From Halanaerobium saccharolyticum (GTDB lineage: Bacteria; Bacillota; Halanaerobiia; Halanaerobiales; Halanaerobiaceae), in assembly GCF_003053565.1 (NCBI RefSeq), contig NZ_QAXS01000002.1, positions 62,001-126,000 of the forward strand: 64,000 bases of DNA. Direction: 5' to 3'. Below the pieces are notes generated by a model. It was not told the origin of the DNA. It was given only the letters and a program-made list of their open reading frames with translations, and ran no database searches. The stretch's first letter is position 1. Each line of letters begins with the position of its first letter. The position numbers were made by a program, and so were the translations under genes. Below, one piece after another: positions 1 to 10,755 of the stretch.

Positions 1-792
1 TCTAAAATTATGTTGATTTTAGTTCTGGCAGCAGTAATTGACAATAATTCTGATGATATGGGCTATTTAAAGGGGATGTTTTTGCCTTCGATAATTGCCT
101 TTATTCCCTTTGTGCTGGTTATTTTACAAAATGATCTGGGGACTGCCCTGGTTTTATTTTTTATTTATTTAGTAATGCTTTTTGCTGGCGGCGGTAATTT
201 TAAATATATGGCGGCAGTTTTTGGTGGTGGTTTTCTTTTACTGGTACTTATAATAACGGCTCATGTTGTGCTTGATACACCACTACCATTTTTAAAAGAG
301 TATCAGTTAAATAGATTAATAGTGTTTATAAATCCCAATATTGACCCCCACGGCAGCGGCTATAATATCATTCAGTCGATAATTGCCCTTGGTTCAGGCA
401 GAACTTTTGGTAAGGGTCTTTTTGCAGGCACTCAAAATCAGCTTAATTTTCTGCCGGAAAAACATACTGACTTTATATTTTCAGTAATTGGGGAAGAATT
501 TGGATTTTTAGGTTCAGCAGTTGTAATACTTTTATTTTTATATTTACTCTGGCAGTTTTTAAATATAGCAGAAAATGCCAGGGACCGCTATGGCTATCTG
601 GTTGTGATTGGGGTAATGGCAATGTTTTTATTTCATGTCTTAGAAAATATCGGCATGACAATGGGAATTATGCCGATTACGGGTATTCCCCTGCCTTTTA
701 TCAGTTACGGGGGAACATTTATGCTGACCTCACTGACTGCAGTGGCAATAGTAATAAATATAAACTTAAGAAAAAATAAATTGATGTTTTAA
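1..792 (+). CDS. rodA: RodA-type SEDS peptidoglycan polymerase, 5' end outside window
   Basis: Membrane glycosyltransferase of the SEDS family (FtsW/RodA/SpoVE), which polymerises lipid II for cell elongation. The frame is open from base 1, so the N-terminus lies upstream; about 263 residues are visible. The visible part has several hydrophobic helices, the RodA-like stretch SGRTFGKGLFAGTQNQLNF followed by PEKHTDFIFSVIGEEFGF, and the C-terminal ITGIPLPFISYGGT signature. RodA is preferred over FtsW because of the LFAGTQNQLNFLPEKHTDFIF region, but the subfamily call rests on pattern memory. The next gene begins 17 bases downstream, so co-transcription is likely. Confidence 0.88.
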   Translation, partial: SKIMLILVLAAVIDNNSDDMGYLKGMFLPSIIAFIPFVLVILQNDLGTALVLFFIYLVMLFAGGGNFKYMAAVFGGGFLLLVLIITAHVVLDTPLPFLKEYQLNRLIVFINPNIDPHGSGYNIIQSIIALGSGRTFGKGLFAGTQNQLNFLPEKHTDFIFSVIGEEFGFLGSAVVILLFLYLLWQFLNIAENARDRYGYLVVIGVMAMFLFHVLENIGMTMGIMPITGIPLPFISYGGTFMLTSLTAVAIVININLRKNKLMF

Positions 793-808
793 ATTATGAG
801 GTGGTTTT

Positions 809-2686
809 TTGCAGTATAAGAAAAAAATTATAGAAAATTTATATAAAATTTCCAGTCCGGAGCGCTATACTGGTAATGAATGGAATTCTATTCAAAAGGA
901 CTGGCAGCCGGAGAGCCTAAAAGTGGCTCTGGCCTTTCCCGATGTATATGAAATCGGTATGTCACATCTGGGCCTGAAGATTTTATACCATTTAATCAAC
1001 CGAGAAGAGAATATGCTGGCGGAGAGGGTTTATGCTCCCTGGCAGGACATGGAAGATTTAATGAAAGAAGAAGAGATTCCACTTTATACTCTGGAGTCTT
1101 ATCATGAAATTAAAGATTTTGATATTTTAGGTTTTACCCTGCAGTACGAAATGAGCTACACCAATATTTTAAATATGCTTGACTTAAGCGGTCTTTCTAT
1201 TTATGCTGACGAGAGAGCAGAAGAAGATCCACTGGTAATTGCCGGCGGCTCAACTGTATTTAACTCTGAACCAATAGCAGAGTTTATTGACCTCTTTTTT
1301 GTAGGAGAGGCAGAAGCTTTTATTGTTGAACTCTTAAATAAATATAAAGATCTAAAGGCTCAGGGATTAAAAAAAGATGAGATTCTAAAGAAGCTAAATA
1401 AAATGCCCGGAGTTTATGTTCCTTCACTCTACAGTGAGGAATATGGTGAGCAGGGTGAGATTTTAGCTTTAAACTCAGCCCCGGGTGAAAAAGATAGGGT
1501 TAAAAAACAGGTAGTTCAGAATTTGGATCAGGCTTTTTACCCCACAGATTTTATAGTTCCCTACCGCGATACAGTGCACGAAAGAGTTGTTTTAGAAATT
1601 TCGCGCGGCTGTACCAGAAGCTGCCGGTTCTGTGCTGCTGGAATGGCCTACAGGCCGGTAAGAGAAAGAAGTGTTGAGCGCTTAATGGAATTGGCTGAGA
1701 AAGCTTTAAAGTCAACAGGTTATGATGAGATTTCTTTAACTTCTCTCAGTACAGTCGATTATACTGAGGCCAAAAAACTGGTGCAGCAGATGACAGAAAG
1801 ATTTAGTGACAAAATGATCAGTGTTTCTTTATCTTCACTGCGGGTCGACAAATTTTCTGTTGAACTGGCCGAAGAAGTCAACAAAGTTCGTAAAACCGGT
1901 TTAACCTTTGCACCTGAGGCAGGGACACAGCGCTTAAGAGATGTGATCAATAAAAATATCAGTGAAGAGGATATCTACAGTGCAGCCCGCTCTGCTTTTG
2001 AAAATGGCTGGTCCAAGATCAAACTTTATTTTATGATTGGTCTGCCGACTGAAACAATGGAAGATGTTAAAGGTATAGCAGAGATGGCTCAAAAAATAAG
2101 GAATATTGGCCAGGAAGTCCGCCGAAATACTAAAAAAAGAATGCGGCGGATAGAAGTTTCTGTCAGTGTATCAACCTTTGTTCCTAAAGTTTTCACTCCT
2201 TTTCAGTGGCATAAGATGGATGATATAGAAACGATTATAAAAAAACACGATTATTTAAGAGATAATATTAAGGGAAGAAGCTTTTCTTTCAGCTGGAATG
2301 ATCCGGAGCTTTCTCGTCTGGAGGGAGTACTTGCCAGAGGAGACAGAAGACTTTCTCAAGTAATTGCTTCTGCCTGGGAAAAGGGCAGCCGCTTTGAAGG
2401 CTGGCATGAGTGCTTTGAGCCCAGAATCTGGGGCGAAGCCTTTAGAGAAAATGAGATAGACCCTGAAAATTATTTAAGGGAAAGAAAAGAAGATGAAATT
2501 TTTTCCTGGGAGAAACTAGATATTGGGATTCCCAAATCATTTCTGCTGCGGGAATATAAAAATGCCTACCAGGAAATTTTAATAGATGACTGCAGATTCG
2601 CTGACTGTCACGGCTGTGCAATCTGCGGCAATTTTGAAGTTGATTTAGAGTTAGTAGGTGGTAGAACAAATGAATTACAGGATTAA
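809..2686 (+). CDS. Radical SAM protein of the TIGR03960 type (B12-binding-like N-terminus)
   Basis: Radical SAM enzyme of unknown reaction, about 625 residues. The [4Fe-4S] motif is clear: CTRSCRFC near residue 270, preceded by an N-terminal Rossmann-like half of the type seen in B12-binding radical SAM proteins. Near the C-terminus is a second Cys cluster (CRFADCHGCAICG), which may bind another metal centre. The start is TTG at 809, chosen because GAGGTGG sits just upstream and no ATG is available. It overlaps the next gene by 17 bases. In many Clostridia the two are adjacent or fused and sit before rng-rplU, suggesting a conserved but undefined RNA or translation-related role. Confidence 0.85.
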   Translation: MQYKKKIIENLYKISSPERYTGNEWNSIQKDWQPESLKVALAFPDVYEIGMSHLGLKILYHLINREENMLAERVYAPWQDMEDLMKEEEIPLYTLESYHEIKDFDILGFTLQYEMSYTNILNMLDLSGLSIYADERAEEDPLVIAGGSTVFNSEPIAEFIDLFFVGEAEAFIVELLNKYKDLKAQGLKKDEILKKLNKMPGVYVPSLYSEEYGEQGEILALNSAPGEKDRVKKQVVQNLDQAFYPTDFIVPYRDTVHERVVLEISRGCTRSCRFCAAGMAYRPVRERSVERLMELAEKALKSTGYDEISLTSLSTVDYTEAKKLVQQMTERFSDKMISVSLSSLRVDKFSVELAEEVNKVRKTGLTFAPEAGTQRLRDVINKNISEEDIYSAARSAFENGWSKIKLYFMIGLPTETMEDVKGIAEMAQKIRNIGQEVRRNTKKRMRRIEVSVSVSTFVPKVFTPFQWHKMDDIETIIKKHDYLRDNIKGRSFSFSWNDPELSRLEGVLARGDRRLSQVIASAWEKGSRFEGWHECFEPRIWGEAFRENEIDPENYLRERKEDEIFSWEKLDIGIPKSFLLREYKNAYQEILIDDCRFADCHGCAICGNFEVDLELVGGRTNELQD

Positions 2687-3371
2687 ATTTGCTAAATTAG
2701 AAGATCTAATGTATATTTCGCATTTAGAGGTTATTAAAACTTTAAGAAGAATTATCAGGAGAGCAGAACTGCCGGCAGCCTTTTCTCAGGGCTATAATCC
2801 GCGGATTAATCTTGCTATTGGCCCACCGCTTGCGGTTGGTTTAATCAGCAAGGGGGAGTATTTTGATCTTGAGCTGGAGGAAGAAATGGAGCCGGAAAAG
2901 ATCCTGGCAGACTTAAATGCTGCCTCACCTGAGCATTTAAAATTTTTAAAAGCGGTAGCAGTACCGGATGATATTCGTTCACTTTCATCTTTAGTTGATA
3001 CTGCTATCTATACTATTAATTTTGATTATACAGAAGCAAAAAGTTTAGAAGCAGAAAGGAAAATGTTAGAGGAATTTATGAATCAGGAAGAAATAATGAT
3101 TATCAGACACAGAAGGAAAAAATCGGACAGAAAAATAGATTTAAAGAAAAGAATATTTTCTGCAGAGATAACAGATAAAAACAAATGGAAATTTGCAGTT
3201 GTTACAGGGAGTAGAGGGAATGTAAGACCAGAAGAGCTCAACCGGGCTCTCAGAGAAAAATATCCAGAAATCAAAGAGTTTTCTCCTCTACAGGTTGTGA
3301 GAGAGGGAGTTTTTGTAAATGATGGAGAAAAATTTGACCCTCCCTATGCAGAAAAATTCATCGGGAGTTGA
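2670..3371 (+). CDS. TIGR03936/DUF2344 family protein
   Basis: Protein of about 233 residues, partner of the radical SAM gene it overlaps. The N-terminus MNYRIKFAKLEDLMYISHLE is characteristic of DUF2344 proteins, followed by a GYNPRINLAIGPPLAVG segment. The reaction is unknown. Start ATG 2670 was chosen over GTG 2658 because AGGTGG lies about 8 bases upstream of it and the family begins with this sequence. Only 5 bases separate it from rng, so the three genes form one operon. Confidence 0.82.
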   Translation: MNYRIKFAKLEDLMYISHLEVIKTLRRIIRRAELPAAFSQGYNPRINLAIGPPLAVGLISKGEYFDLELEEEMEPEKILADLNAASPEHLKFLKAVAVPDDIRSLSSLVDTAIYTINFDYTEAKSLEAERKMLEEFMNQEEIMIIRHRRKKSDRKIDLKKRIFSAEITDKNKWKFAVVTGSRGNVRPEELNRALREKYPEIKEFSPLQVVREGVFVNDGEKFDPPYAEKFIGS

Positions 3372-3376
3372 GATAG

Positions 3377-5059
3377 ATGAGCAGACAAATAATAATTAAT
3401 TCGGAATACAGAGAAAGAAGAGCAGCGTTATTAAATAATAATTCGCTGGAAGACTTGTTTTTTGAGAGAGATACCTATCATAAAATTGCAGGTAATGTTT
3501 ATCGGGGCAGGGTGCAGGATGTACTGCCCGGTATGCAGGCGGCTTTTGTTGATATCGGTATTGCCCGCAATGCTTTTATTCACTTAAATGATTTATATCC
3601 AATTTTAAGTAGTGAGCAGAAAAAGAAGTTGAGTCAAAAAGATCTAAATATTAAGCATGTGCTGCAGCCGGGTCAGTGGCTGATGGTTCAGGTTGTTAAA
3701 GAACCGATGGGCAGCAAAGGGGCAAAGGTTACCTGTAAGATTTCGATCCCAGGTAGATTTTTTGTCTACATTCCATCAGATAATAAAATCGGGATTTCCC
3801 GCAGGATTAATGATGATGGTGAGCGCGGACGCTTAAAATCAATCGCCCAGGATTTAAAAAATGGTAAAGAAGGTTTGATCATTCGGACCAATGCCCATGA
3901 TGAAAGCTACAGCAAGCTGCAGAATGATTATAATTTTTTATCAGGAACCTGGAAGCGAATTCGTAATGATTTTTTCCAAAAAAATGATATAGATATTTTA
4001 TATCAGGAAGAAGATTTACTCAAAAATTTAATTAGAGATTATCTTGATGAAAATATTGATCGAGTAGTAGTTGATGATAAAAAGGACTACCAGCGTTTAA
4101 TTGATCTAACTTCAGTTTTTGCCCCTGATTTAAAGAATAGGATTGCCCTTTATCAGCGCAATATACCTATTCTGGCGGCTTATAATATCGAAAAAGAGAT
4201 AGAGAGCCTGCTGCAGCGCAAAGTCTGGCTTAAATCTGGTGGTTATCTGGTAATTGACCAGACAGAGGCTTTAGTTTCAATTGATGTTAATACCGGTAAA
4301 TTCACCGGTAAGAAAAATCTTCAGGATACAATAGTTAAAACCAATAAAGAAGCAGTGGCAGAAATTGCCCGCCAGATCAAATTGAGGGACATCGGTGGGA
4401 TTATTATTATTGACTTTATTGATATGAACAATCACTCTGATCAGCAGTCAGTTACCGATCTGCTGGCAAATGAGCTGACTAAAGATAGAACCAAGACTTC
4501 GATTTTAGGTTTTACGCAGCTCGGACTGCTGGAGATGACCCGCAAAAAAGTAAGAGAGGGTTTTGGTTCACTGATGCAGAAGGACTGTCCTGTCTGTGGT
4601 GGAACCGGAAAGGTTTTATCAGAGTCTACAGTAGCGATGAAGGTTATCCGTAAAATAGATGAGATTACCAGCCGCAAAAAATATCCGGCAGTTTCCTTAG
4701 AACTGCACCCTGAGGTAGCAGCAGTTTTAATTGGTGCTGGAGGAGAAAAACTGCAGGAGCTGGAAAACAAATTTGGTATTGATATTTTTATCAGCGGCAA
4801 TGCTGAGCTTAAATACGAAGATATGATTATTGAAAAGGGAACAAAAGAAGACCTGCAGCCGGAAGTACTGGATCTGGATGCCGGTGACAGAATAACAGTT
4901 AAAATCGAAGATCAGCATGCCAGCAACGAAAATGCTGGTATTGCCAGAATAGATGGTTATATCATCATTGTCAATGGAGCCGGTAATATGGTGGATAATG
5001 AAGTTGAAATAATTATTGATGATATGCACCGCACCTATGCGAGAGCACATCTGGCCTAA
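3377..5059 (+). CDS. rng: Ribonuclease G / E family endoribonuclease
   Basis: Single-strand-specific endoribonuclease that processes rRNA and decays mRNA in the cytoplasm. At 560 residues it is longer than typical RNase G (about 490). Visible: N-terminal S1-like RNA-binding domain (GNVYRGRVQDVLPGMQAAFV, residues 38-57), the RNase E/G core with the metal-binding aspartates around SIDVNTGKF and IIIIDFIDM, and the zinc-link motif CPVCGGTGK. The extra C-terminal ~70 residues look like a small beta-rich domain. Its position just before rplU-rpmA is standard for Firmicutes. Confidence 0.93.
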   Translation: MSRQIIINSEYRERRAALLNNNSLEDLFFERDTYHKIAGNVYRGRVQDVLPGMQAAFVDIGIARNAFIHLNDLYPILSSEQKKKLSQKDLNIKHVLQPGQWLMVQVVKEPMGSKGAKVTCKISIPGRFFVYIPSDNKIGISRRINDDGERGRLKSIAQDLKNGKEGLIIRTNAHDESYSKLQNDYNFLSGTWKRIRNDFFQKNDIDILYQEEDLLKNLIRDYLDENIDRVVVDDKKDYQRLIDLTSVFAPDLKNRIALYQRNIPILAAYNIEKEIESLLQRKVWLKSGGYLVIDQTEALVSIDVNTGKFTGKKNLQDTIVKTNKEAVAEIARQIKLRDIGGIIIIDFIDMNNHSDQQSVTDLLANELTKDRTKTSILGFTQLGLLEMTRKKVREGFGSLMQKDCPVCGGTGKVLSESTVAMKVIRKIDEITSRKKYPAVSLELHPEVAAVLIGAGGEKLQELENKFGIDIFISGNAELKYEDMIIEKGTKEDLQPEVLDLDAGDRITVKIEDQHASNENAGIARIDGYIIIVNGAGNMVDNEVEIIIDDMHRTYARAHLA

Positions 5060-5127
5060 TTTTTAATCAGAGTTTTAACTTTTAAAATTCAGGGTCGAGG
5101 AGGAGAACATTGATTTTGGTGATTTCC

Positions 5128-5156
5128 TTGACTCTGGAGCCGATTTATGCTAGAAT
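5128..5156 (+). promoter_or_regulatory. Sigma-A promoter for rplU
   Basis: TTGACT (5128-5133), a spacer of exactly 17 bases, then TAGAAT (5151-5156). It lies 129 bases before rplU and immediately upstream of the L21 leader, so transcription should begin near 5163. Confidence 0.7.
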
Positions 5157-5162
5157 TTATAT

Positions 5163-5283
5163 CTGGAGTTATTTATCCAGCCTTCATTTTGAAGGTGCCA
5201 AAACCGCATGGTACAGGCCGTAAAATCTCTTCTAAGAAGAGTGCCTCATCCGGCGAGTCTGAGGTAAGGGAGGTGTAACATAT
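5163..5283 (+). ncRNA. L21 ribosomal protein leader
   Basis: 5' untranslated leader of the rplU-rpmA operon. It contains the block GGTGCCAAAACCGCATGGTA and the segment AAGAAGAGTGCCTCATCC, both typical of the L21 leader found upstream of rplU in low-GC Gram-positives, followed by a strong AGGGAGGTG ribosome site. The leader presumably folds for autoregulation by a ribosomal protein. Exact boundaries are estimates; a covariance-model search would settle them. Confidence 0.65.
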
Positions 5284-5284
5284 A

Positions 5285-5596
5285 ATGTACGCTATTATTA
5301 AAACTGGCGGTAAACAGTACCGCGTTGAAGAAGGTCAGATTATTAAAATTGAAAAGCTTTCTGCTGAGGAAGGCGAAAATGTAGAATTTGATCAGGTTTT
5401 AGCTTTATCTGATGATAATGGTTTTAAAGCAGGTTCTCCAATGGTAGAGGGAGCTTCTGTTAAGGGAAAGGTAATCGAACAGGGTAAGAATAAAAAGATT
5501 GTCGTTTTCAAATATAAGCCAAAGATCAGATACCGCAAGAAAACCGGTCACAGACAGCCTTACACTAAGGTTTTAATCGAAGACATTAATGCTTAA
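5285..5596 (+). CDS. rplU: 50S ribosomal protein L21
   Basis: Component of the large ribosomal subunit, 103 residues. It starts [18 protein letters not shown] and carries the C-terminal [17 protein letters not shown] signature with the usual basic tail. Good AGGGAGGTG site 5-10 bases before the ATG. It is followed by rpmA, but the prp (ysxB) protease gene that usually sits between the two in Firmicutes is absent. Confidence 0.97.
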   Translation: MYAIIKTGGKQYRVEEGQIIKIEKLSAEEGENVEFDQVLALSDDNGFKAGSPMVEGASVKGKVIEQGKNKKIVVFKYKPKIRYRKKTGHRQPYTKVLIEDINA

Positions 5597-5687
5597 TTTA
5601 TCTTATAGATAAGCAGTAATATTGACTTTTGGTCAGTATTTAACTTTTAAATTTTTAAAAATTTATTTTCTAAGGGGGTGGAGTTAA

Positions 5688-5966
5688 ATGTCCCAGAAGA
5701 AGGGTGTTGGTAGTTCCCGGAATGGTCGTGATAGTGAATCGAAACGACTTGGTGTTAAGGAATTCGACGGCGAATTCGTATCAGCTGGTAGTATTTTAGT
5801 GCGTCAGAGAGGTACTAAATTCAAGCCAGGTTTAAATGTTGGCCGTGGTAGTGATGATACTTTATTCTCCAAGGTTGACGGTTATGTTAAATTTGAAAGA
5901 AAAGGTAAAAAGAATCGTCAGATCAGTGTCTATACAGAAGATCAGGTAGCAGCTATTGCTAACTAA
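5688..5966 (+). CDS. rpmA: 50S ribosomal protein L27, no N-terminal leader peptide
   Basis: Large-subunit protein whose N-terminus reaches the peptidyl-transferase centre; 92 residues. It begins [20 protein letters not shown]. The hydrophobic leader ending in a FFA-type cleavage site, typical of Firmicute L27, is missing, so the mature-like form is made directly after Met removal. Strong AAGGGGGTGGAG ribosome site. Followed by a rho-independent terminator. Confidence 0.97.
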   Translation: MSQKKGVGSSRNGRDSESKRLGVKEFDGEFVSAGSILVRQRGTKFKPGLNVGRGSDDTLFSKVDGYVKFERKGKKNRQISVYTEDQVAAIAN

Positions 5967-5982
5967 TATTATTGTATAATAT

Positions 5983-6013
5983 CCCTCAGTGCTCTAGGTG
6001 CTGAGGGTTTTTT
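5983..6013 (+). terminator. Rho-independent terminator after rpmA
   Basis: Stem CCCTCAG (5983-5989) with CTGAGGG (6001-6007), followed by six T. It separates the ribosomal protein operon from obgE. Confidence 0.88.
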
Positions 6014-6082
6014 GCTGTTTAAATTTTAAGCTCTGCTGCGTAAAAGTATTTTGTGATTTTGTCTAATTTATTCAAAAAATAG

Positions 6083-7366
<1,284 letters not shown>

Positions 7367-7435
7367 TAAATGCTAAATGTGATAATTTAGTGAAATTTGT
7401 AAAAAATAGTTATTTGTCAGAAAGAAGGTGATATA

Positions 7436-7723
7436 ATGTTAACAGGAAAAAATAGGAGTTATCTCAGAGGAGAGGCGAATTCGCTGGATCCCATTGTTCA
7501 TGTGGGTAAAGATGGAATTACTGAGGCTGTAATTGAACAGTTAGATGCTGCTTTAGAAGACCATGAGCTGCTGAAAGTTAGAATTCTAGAAAGCACAGGC
7601 AGAACAACTCGATCTGCTGCAGAAGAGCTGGCCACAGCAACCGGTTCGGATGTAGTGCAGGTTATAGGTGGTATTGCAGTTTTATTCCGCCAGCGTGATG
7701 AAGACTCAAATTTTAAACTTTAA
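7436..7723 (+). CDS. yhbY: YhbY family CRM-domain RNA-binding protein
   Basis: Small protein of 95 residues made of a single CRM domain, which binds RNA and associates with pre-50S particles. It shows LTGKNRSYLRGEANSLDPIV at the N-terminus and the loop HVGKDGIT, matching the GxxG RNA-binding loop of the family. It lies directly downstream of obgE, which supports a ribosome assembly role. Good AGAAGGTGATATA start region. Confidence 0.92.
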   Translation: MLTGKNRSYLRGEANSLDPIVHVGKDGITEAVIEQLDAALEDHELLKVRILESTGRTTRSAAEELATATGSDVVQVIGGIAVLFRQRDEDSNFKL

Positions 7724-7767
7724 ATAACAATTAAACCCGGGGGAGAGCTTCACAGGGAGGAATTTTT

Positions 7768-8667
7768 ATGTCAAAAGTTAAAATAATAACAGATAGCTGT
7801 TCTGATTTACCAGCAGAAATAATTGACAGCTATGATATTGAATTTTTAAATATAGAAGTAAATATTAATAATAAAACTTACTATGATCGTGCTGATCTGC
7901 AGCCTGCTGATTTCTATCAGCTGCTAAAAGAAGAGGAAAATGGAGTTCCCAGAACATCAAGGATAACTCCAGCAAAATTTATTGAGGTCTACAAAAAAGC
8001 ACTGGCAGAATATGACCAGCTGCTGGTAATTGCTTTTTCATCCAAACTGAGCGGGATATTAGAATCAGCAGTACTTGCCAAAAAAGAGCTAAACAGCACC
8101 CTTGATAATGAGCTGGATAGTGATCGAATCACAATTATTGACTCCAAAGCAGCATCTGTCGGTCAGGGACTTTTAGTCTACAGGGCTGCAAAATGGCTGC
8201 AGGAAGGAAGAGAACTTGATTCGGTGGTAGAGGATTTAATGGCTGATGCCTCCCGGCTGGAGCATATTTTTGCTGTTGGTGATCTGGAGATGCTCAAGCG
8301 CGGCGGCAGAATTTCTAAGACCAGGGCTGTAATGGCCAATGTCTTAAATATTAAACCAATACTCCACATTCAGGATGGTAAAATATTAGCTCACGACCGG
8401 GTCAGGGGAAAAAAGAGAATGATTTCTTATCTGCTCGATCAAATAGAGAAAAAAGCTGACAGGCCGGAATCACAGGTAATTGCCTTAACCTACTCTCAAA
8501 ATGAAAAATATGCTCTGAAATTAAAAGCAGAAATCGAAGCCAGATTTAAGCCCAAAGAAATTTTTATCAGTGAGATTGGGGCTGCAGTTGGTTCTCATGC
8601 TGGACCAGGCACCCTGGCTGTTGTTTTTAAAAACAGCGAAAAAGTTGCCGAACCGGAAGTATATTAA
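7768..8667 (+). CDS. DegV family fatty-acid-binding protein
   Basis: DegV/FakB-type protein, 299 residues. These proteins bind a fatty acid and can present it to the FakA kinase for phosphorylation. Visible family motifs are ITDSCSDLP at the N-terminus, TSRITPAKF near residue 70, DSKAASVGQG near 128 and the C-terminal GAAVGSHAGPGT. No fakA gene is in the window. Ribosome site AGGGAGGAAT before the ATG. Confidence 0.92.
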   Translation: MSKVKIITDSCSDLPAEIIDSYDIEFLNIEVNINNKTYYDRADLQPADFYQLLKEEENGVPRTSRITPAKFIEVYKKALAEYDQLLVIAFSSKLSGILESAVLAKKELNSTLDNELDSDRITIIDSKAASVGQGLLVYRAAKWLQEGRELDSVVEDLMADASRLEHIFAVGDLEMLKRGGRISKTRAVMANVLNIKPILHIQDGKILAHDRVRGKKRMISYLLDQIEKKADRPESQVIALTYSQNEKYALKLKAEIEARFKPKEIFISEIGAAVGSHAGPGTLAVVFKNSEKVAEPEVY

Positions 8668-8736
8668 ACTTAAGCTATTTTATTTGAGCAATAATTATTA
8701 TAAAAATATTAAGAGAAGAGAAATGTGTGATATTAA

Positions 8737-10674
8737 ATGGCTATCTTAAATATTAATAATTTAAAAAAAGAATATGGTATCGAAACCGTCCTCAAAGATT
8801 TTTCGCTGAATGTAAATCAGGGAGAATCAGTGGCTCTAATCGGTCCAAATGGTTCTGGTAAAACTACAATTTTTAGAATTATTACCGGCCAGGAATATTT
8901 TTCTGAGGGAACAGTTTCTGTCCGCAATGATATTGAAGTTGGTTACCTTGACCAGCTGCCGGATTTTAATTCTGAACTGACAATTTATCAGGAGCTGGAA
9001 AAGGTCTTTGCTGAAGTCAAAAGGCAGATCAAAGAAATGCAGCGGCTGGAGGAAAAAATTGCCCACCACGGTGAGAAAGCCGAAGAGTCTGAGGCTCATT
9101 CTGATGATCTCGAAACAACTATGAGAGAATACAGTGAGCTTCAGCACAAATTTGAAAAAGGTGTAGGTTATGAATACCAGAGTAAAATTAGACAGGTGGC
9201 AGCCGGTATGGGATTTGATGAAGAGGAGATTCAGACCAAAACTCTTGCTCAGCTGAGTGGAGGAGAAAAAACAAGAGTTGGTCTGGCTAAACTGCTTTTA
9301 ATGGAGCCTGATTTACTGCTTTTAGATGAGCCGACAAACCATCTTGATTTAAAATCGGTCGAGTGGCTGGAAACTTATCTTAATTCCTATCAGGGCAGCC
9401 TCCTGATTATCTCTCATGACCGCTATTTTCTGGACAATACTATTGAAAGAATTGTGGAGATTAAAAATGGCAAAAATGAAGATTACAGCGGTAATTACAG
9501 CTACTATCAAAAAGAGCGCAAAAGGAGATATGAGCAGCGGCTGCGGGAATATAAAAATCAGCAGAAAAAAATAAAAGAGCTGGAAGATGCAATCGAGCAG
9601 TTATATATCTGGGGACGCTCTCGGGACAGCGAAAAGATGTTTAAAAGAGCGAAGGCAATGGAAAAAAGGCTGGAGCGGATTGACCGACTGGAAAAACCAC
9701 GGCTCAAAGGTAGAAAAATGAAGCTGGAATTGGATACTGAAATCAGAGGTGGGGATGATGTTCTTTTGGTCGAAAATTTAGCGAAAAGTTTTGAAGACCT
9801 AAAACTCTTTGCTGATTTAAATTTTGAACTCCACCGCAGTGACAAGGCAGCTATTATTGGTGACAACGGAACTGGAAAATCTACAATTTTAAGAATTATC
9901 ATGGGCGAAATTACTGCCGATCAGGGGAGAGTAAAGATCGGGACCAATATTTATCCAGCCTATTACCGCCAGGAATTTGAGGGTTTTAATCCCGAAGACG
10001 ATCTGATCACAGCCCTGCAGCGGGAAACAGCTGTAAACAATTCTAAAGCACGGGATATGCTGGCTTCTTTTTTATTTACCGGAGAAGATGTTTTCAAAAA
10101 GGTAGGGCAGCTAAGTGGTGGAGAAAAAAGTCGTCTGCGCTTACTGCAGCTGATGAGTGGTAATTATAATTTTTTAATCCTTGATGAGCCGACAAACCAT
10201 CTCGATCTGGCTTCACGTGAGGTGCTGGAGGAGGCACTTCAGGAATATCAGGGAACAGTCTTAATTGTTTCTCATGACCGCTATTTTTTGGATAAGGTTG
10301 TTGACTATATTTATGAGCTTGATCAGCGGGAACTGAATAAATATTTTGGTGATTACAGCTATTATAAAGAAAAAAAGCAGGAGCAGATATCCGCTCAGGA
10401 GCAGCAGGAAAAAGAAGAGCAGAAGAGTGAAGGCAAACTTGACTATGAGGCCCAAAAAGAGGCCCGCAGTCAGGAAATGAAGCGGCAGAAGAGGCTGGAA
10501 GAGCTTGAAGCAGGAATCGAAAAATTGGAAAAAGAACTTTCAGCTCTGGAGGCAGAGATGACAGCTGAAAAAAATATCGACAACTACGAACTTCTGCAGC
10601 AGTTAAAGGATGACTATCAGACTAAAAATGATAAATTAGAAGATTACTATCGGGAATGGGAAAAACTTATTTAA
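8737..10674 (+). CDS. ABC-F family ATPase
   Basis: Cytoplasmic ABC-F protein of 645 residues with two ATPase domains and no membrane segments; the family acts on the ribosome as translation factors or in antibiotic resistance. Domain 1 has GPNGSGKT and LSGGEKTRV. The inter-domain linker (about 250-320) is long and basic. Domain 2 has GDNGTGKS and LSGGEKSRL. Both contain LLLDEPTNHLD or LILDEPTNHLD. A charged coiled-coil tail of about 90 residues follows, as in YdiF/Uup types. It cannot be assigned to a resistance class from sequence alone. Confidence 0.93.
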   Translation: MAILNINNLKKEYGIETVLKDFSLNVNQGESVALIGPNGSGKTTIFRIITGQEYFSEGTVSVRNDIEVGYLDQLPDFNSELTIYQELEKVFAEVKRQIKEMQRLEEKIAHHGEKAEESEAHSDDLETTMREYSELQHKFEKGVGYEYQSKIRQVAAGMGFDEEEIQTKTLAQLSGGEKTRVGLAKLLLMEPDLLLLDEPTNHLDLKSVEWLETYLNSYQGSLLIISHDRYFLDNTIERIVEIKNGKNEDYSGNYSYYQKERKRRYEQRLREYKNQQKKIKELEDAIEQLYIWGRSRDSEKMFKRAKAMEKRLERIDRLEKPRLKGRKMKLELDTEIRGGDDVLLVENLAKSFEDLKLFADLNFELHRSDKAAIIGDNGTGKSTILRIIMGEITADQGRVKIGTNIYPAYYRQEFEGFNPEDDLITALQRETAVNNSKARDMLASFLFTGEDVFKKVGQLSGGEKSRLRLLQLMSGNYNFLILDEPTNHLDLASREVLEEALQEYQGTVLIVSHDRYFLDKVVDYIYELDQRELNKYFGDYSYYKEKKQEQISAQEQQEKEEQKSEGKLDYEAQKEARSQEMKRQKRLEELEAGIEKLEKELSALEAEMTAEKNIDNYELLQQLKDDYQTKNDKLEDYYREWEKLI

Positions 10675-10755
10675 TAAAAATATTTTAATAATTTCTAATG
10701 AAACTGAGCATTATGTCGGAATGGGAACCGGACTTTAAAATGTGAGGTAGGGATA

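Noticed and set aside
4441-4800. 119-codon open frame antisense to rng
   Set aside because: Lies wholly inside a clear RNase G gene, has low-complexity Ser-rich translation and no ribosome site.
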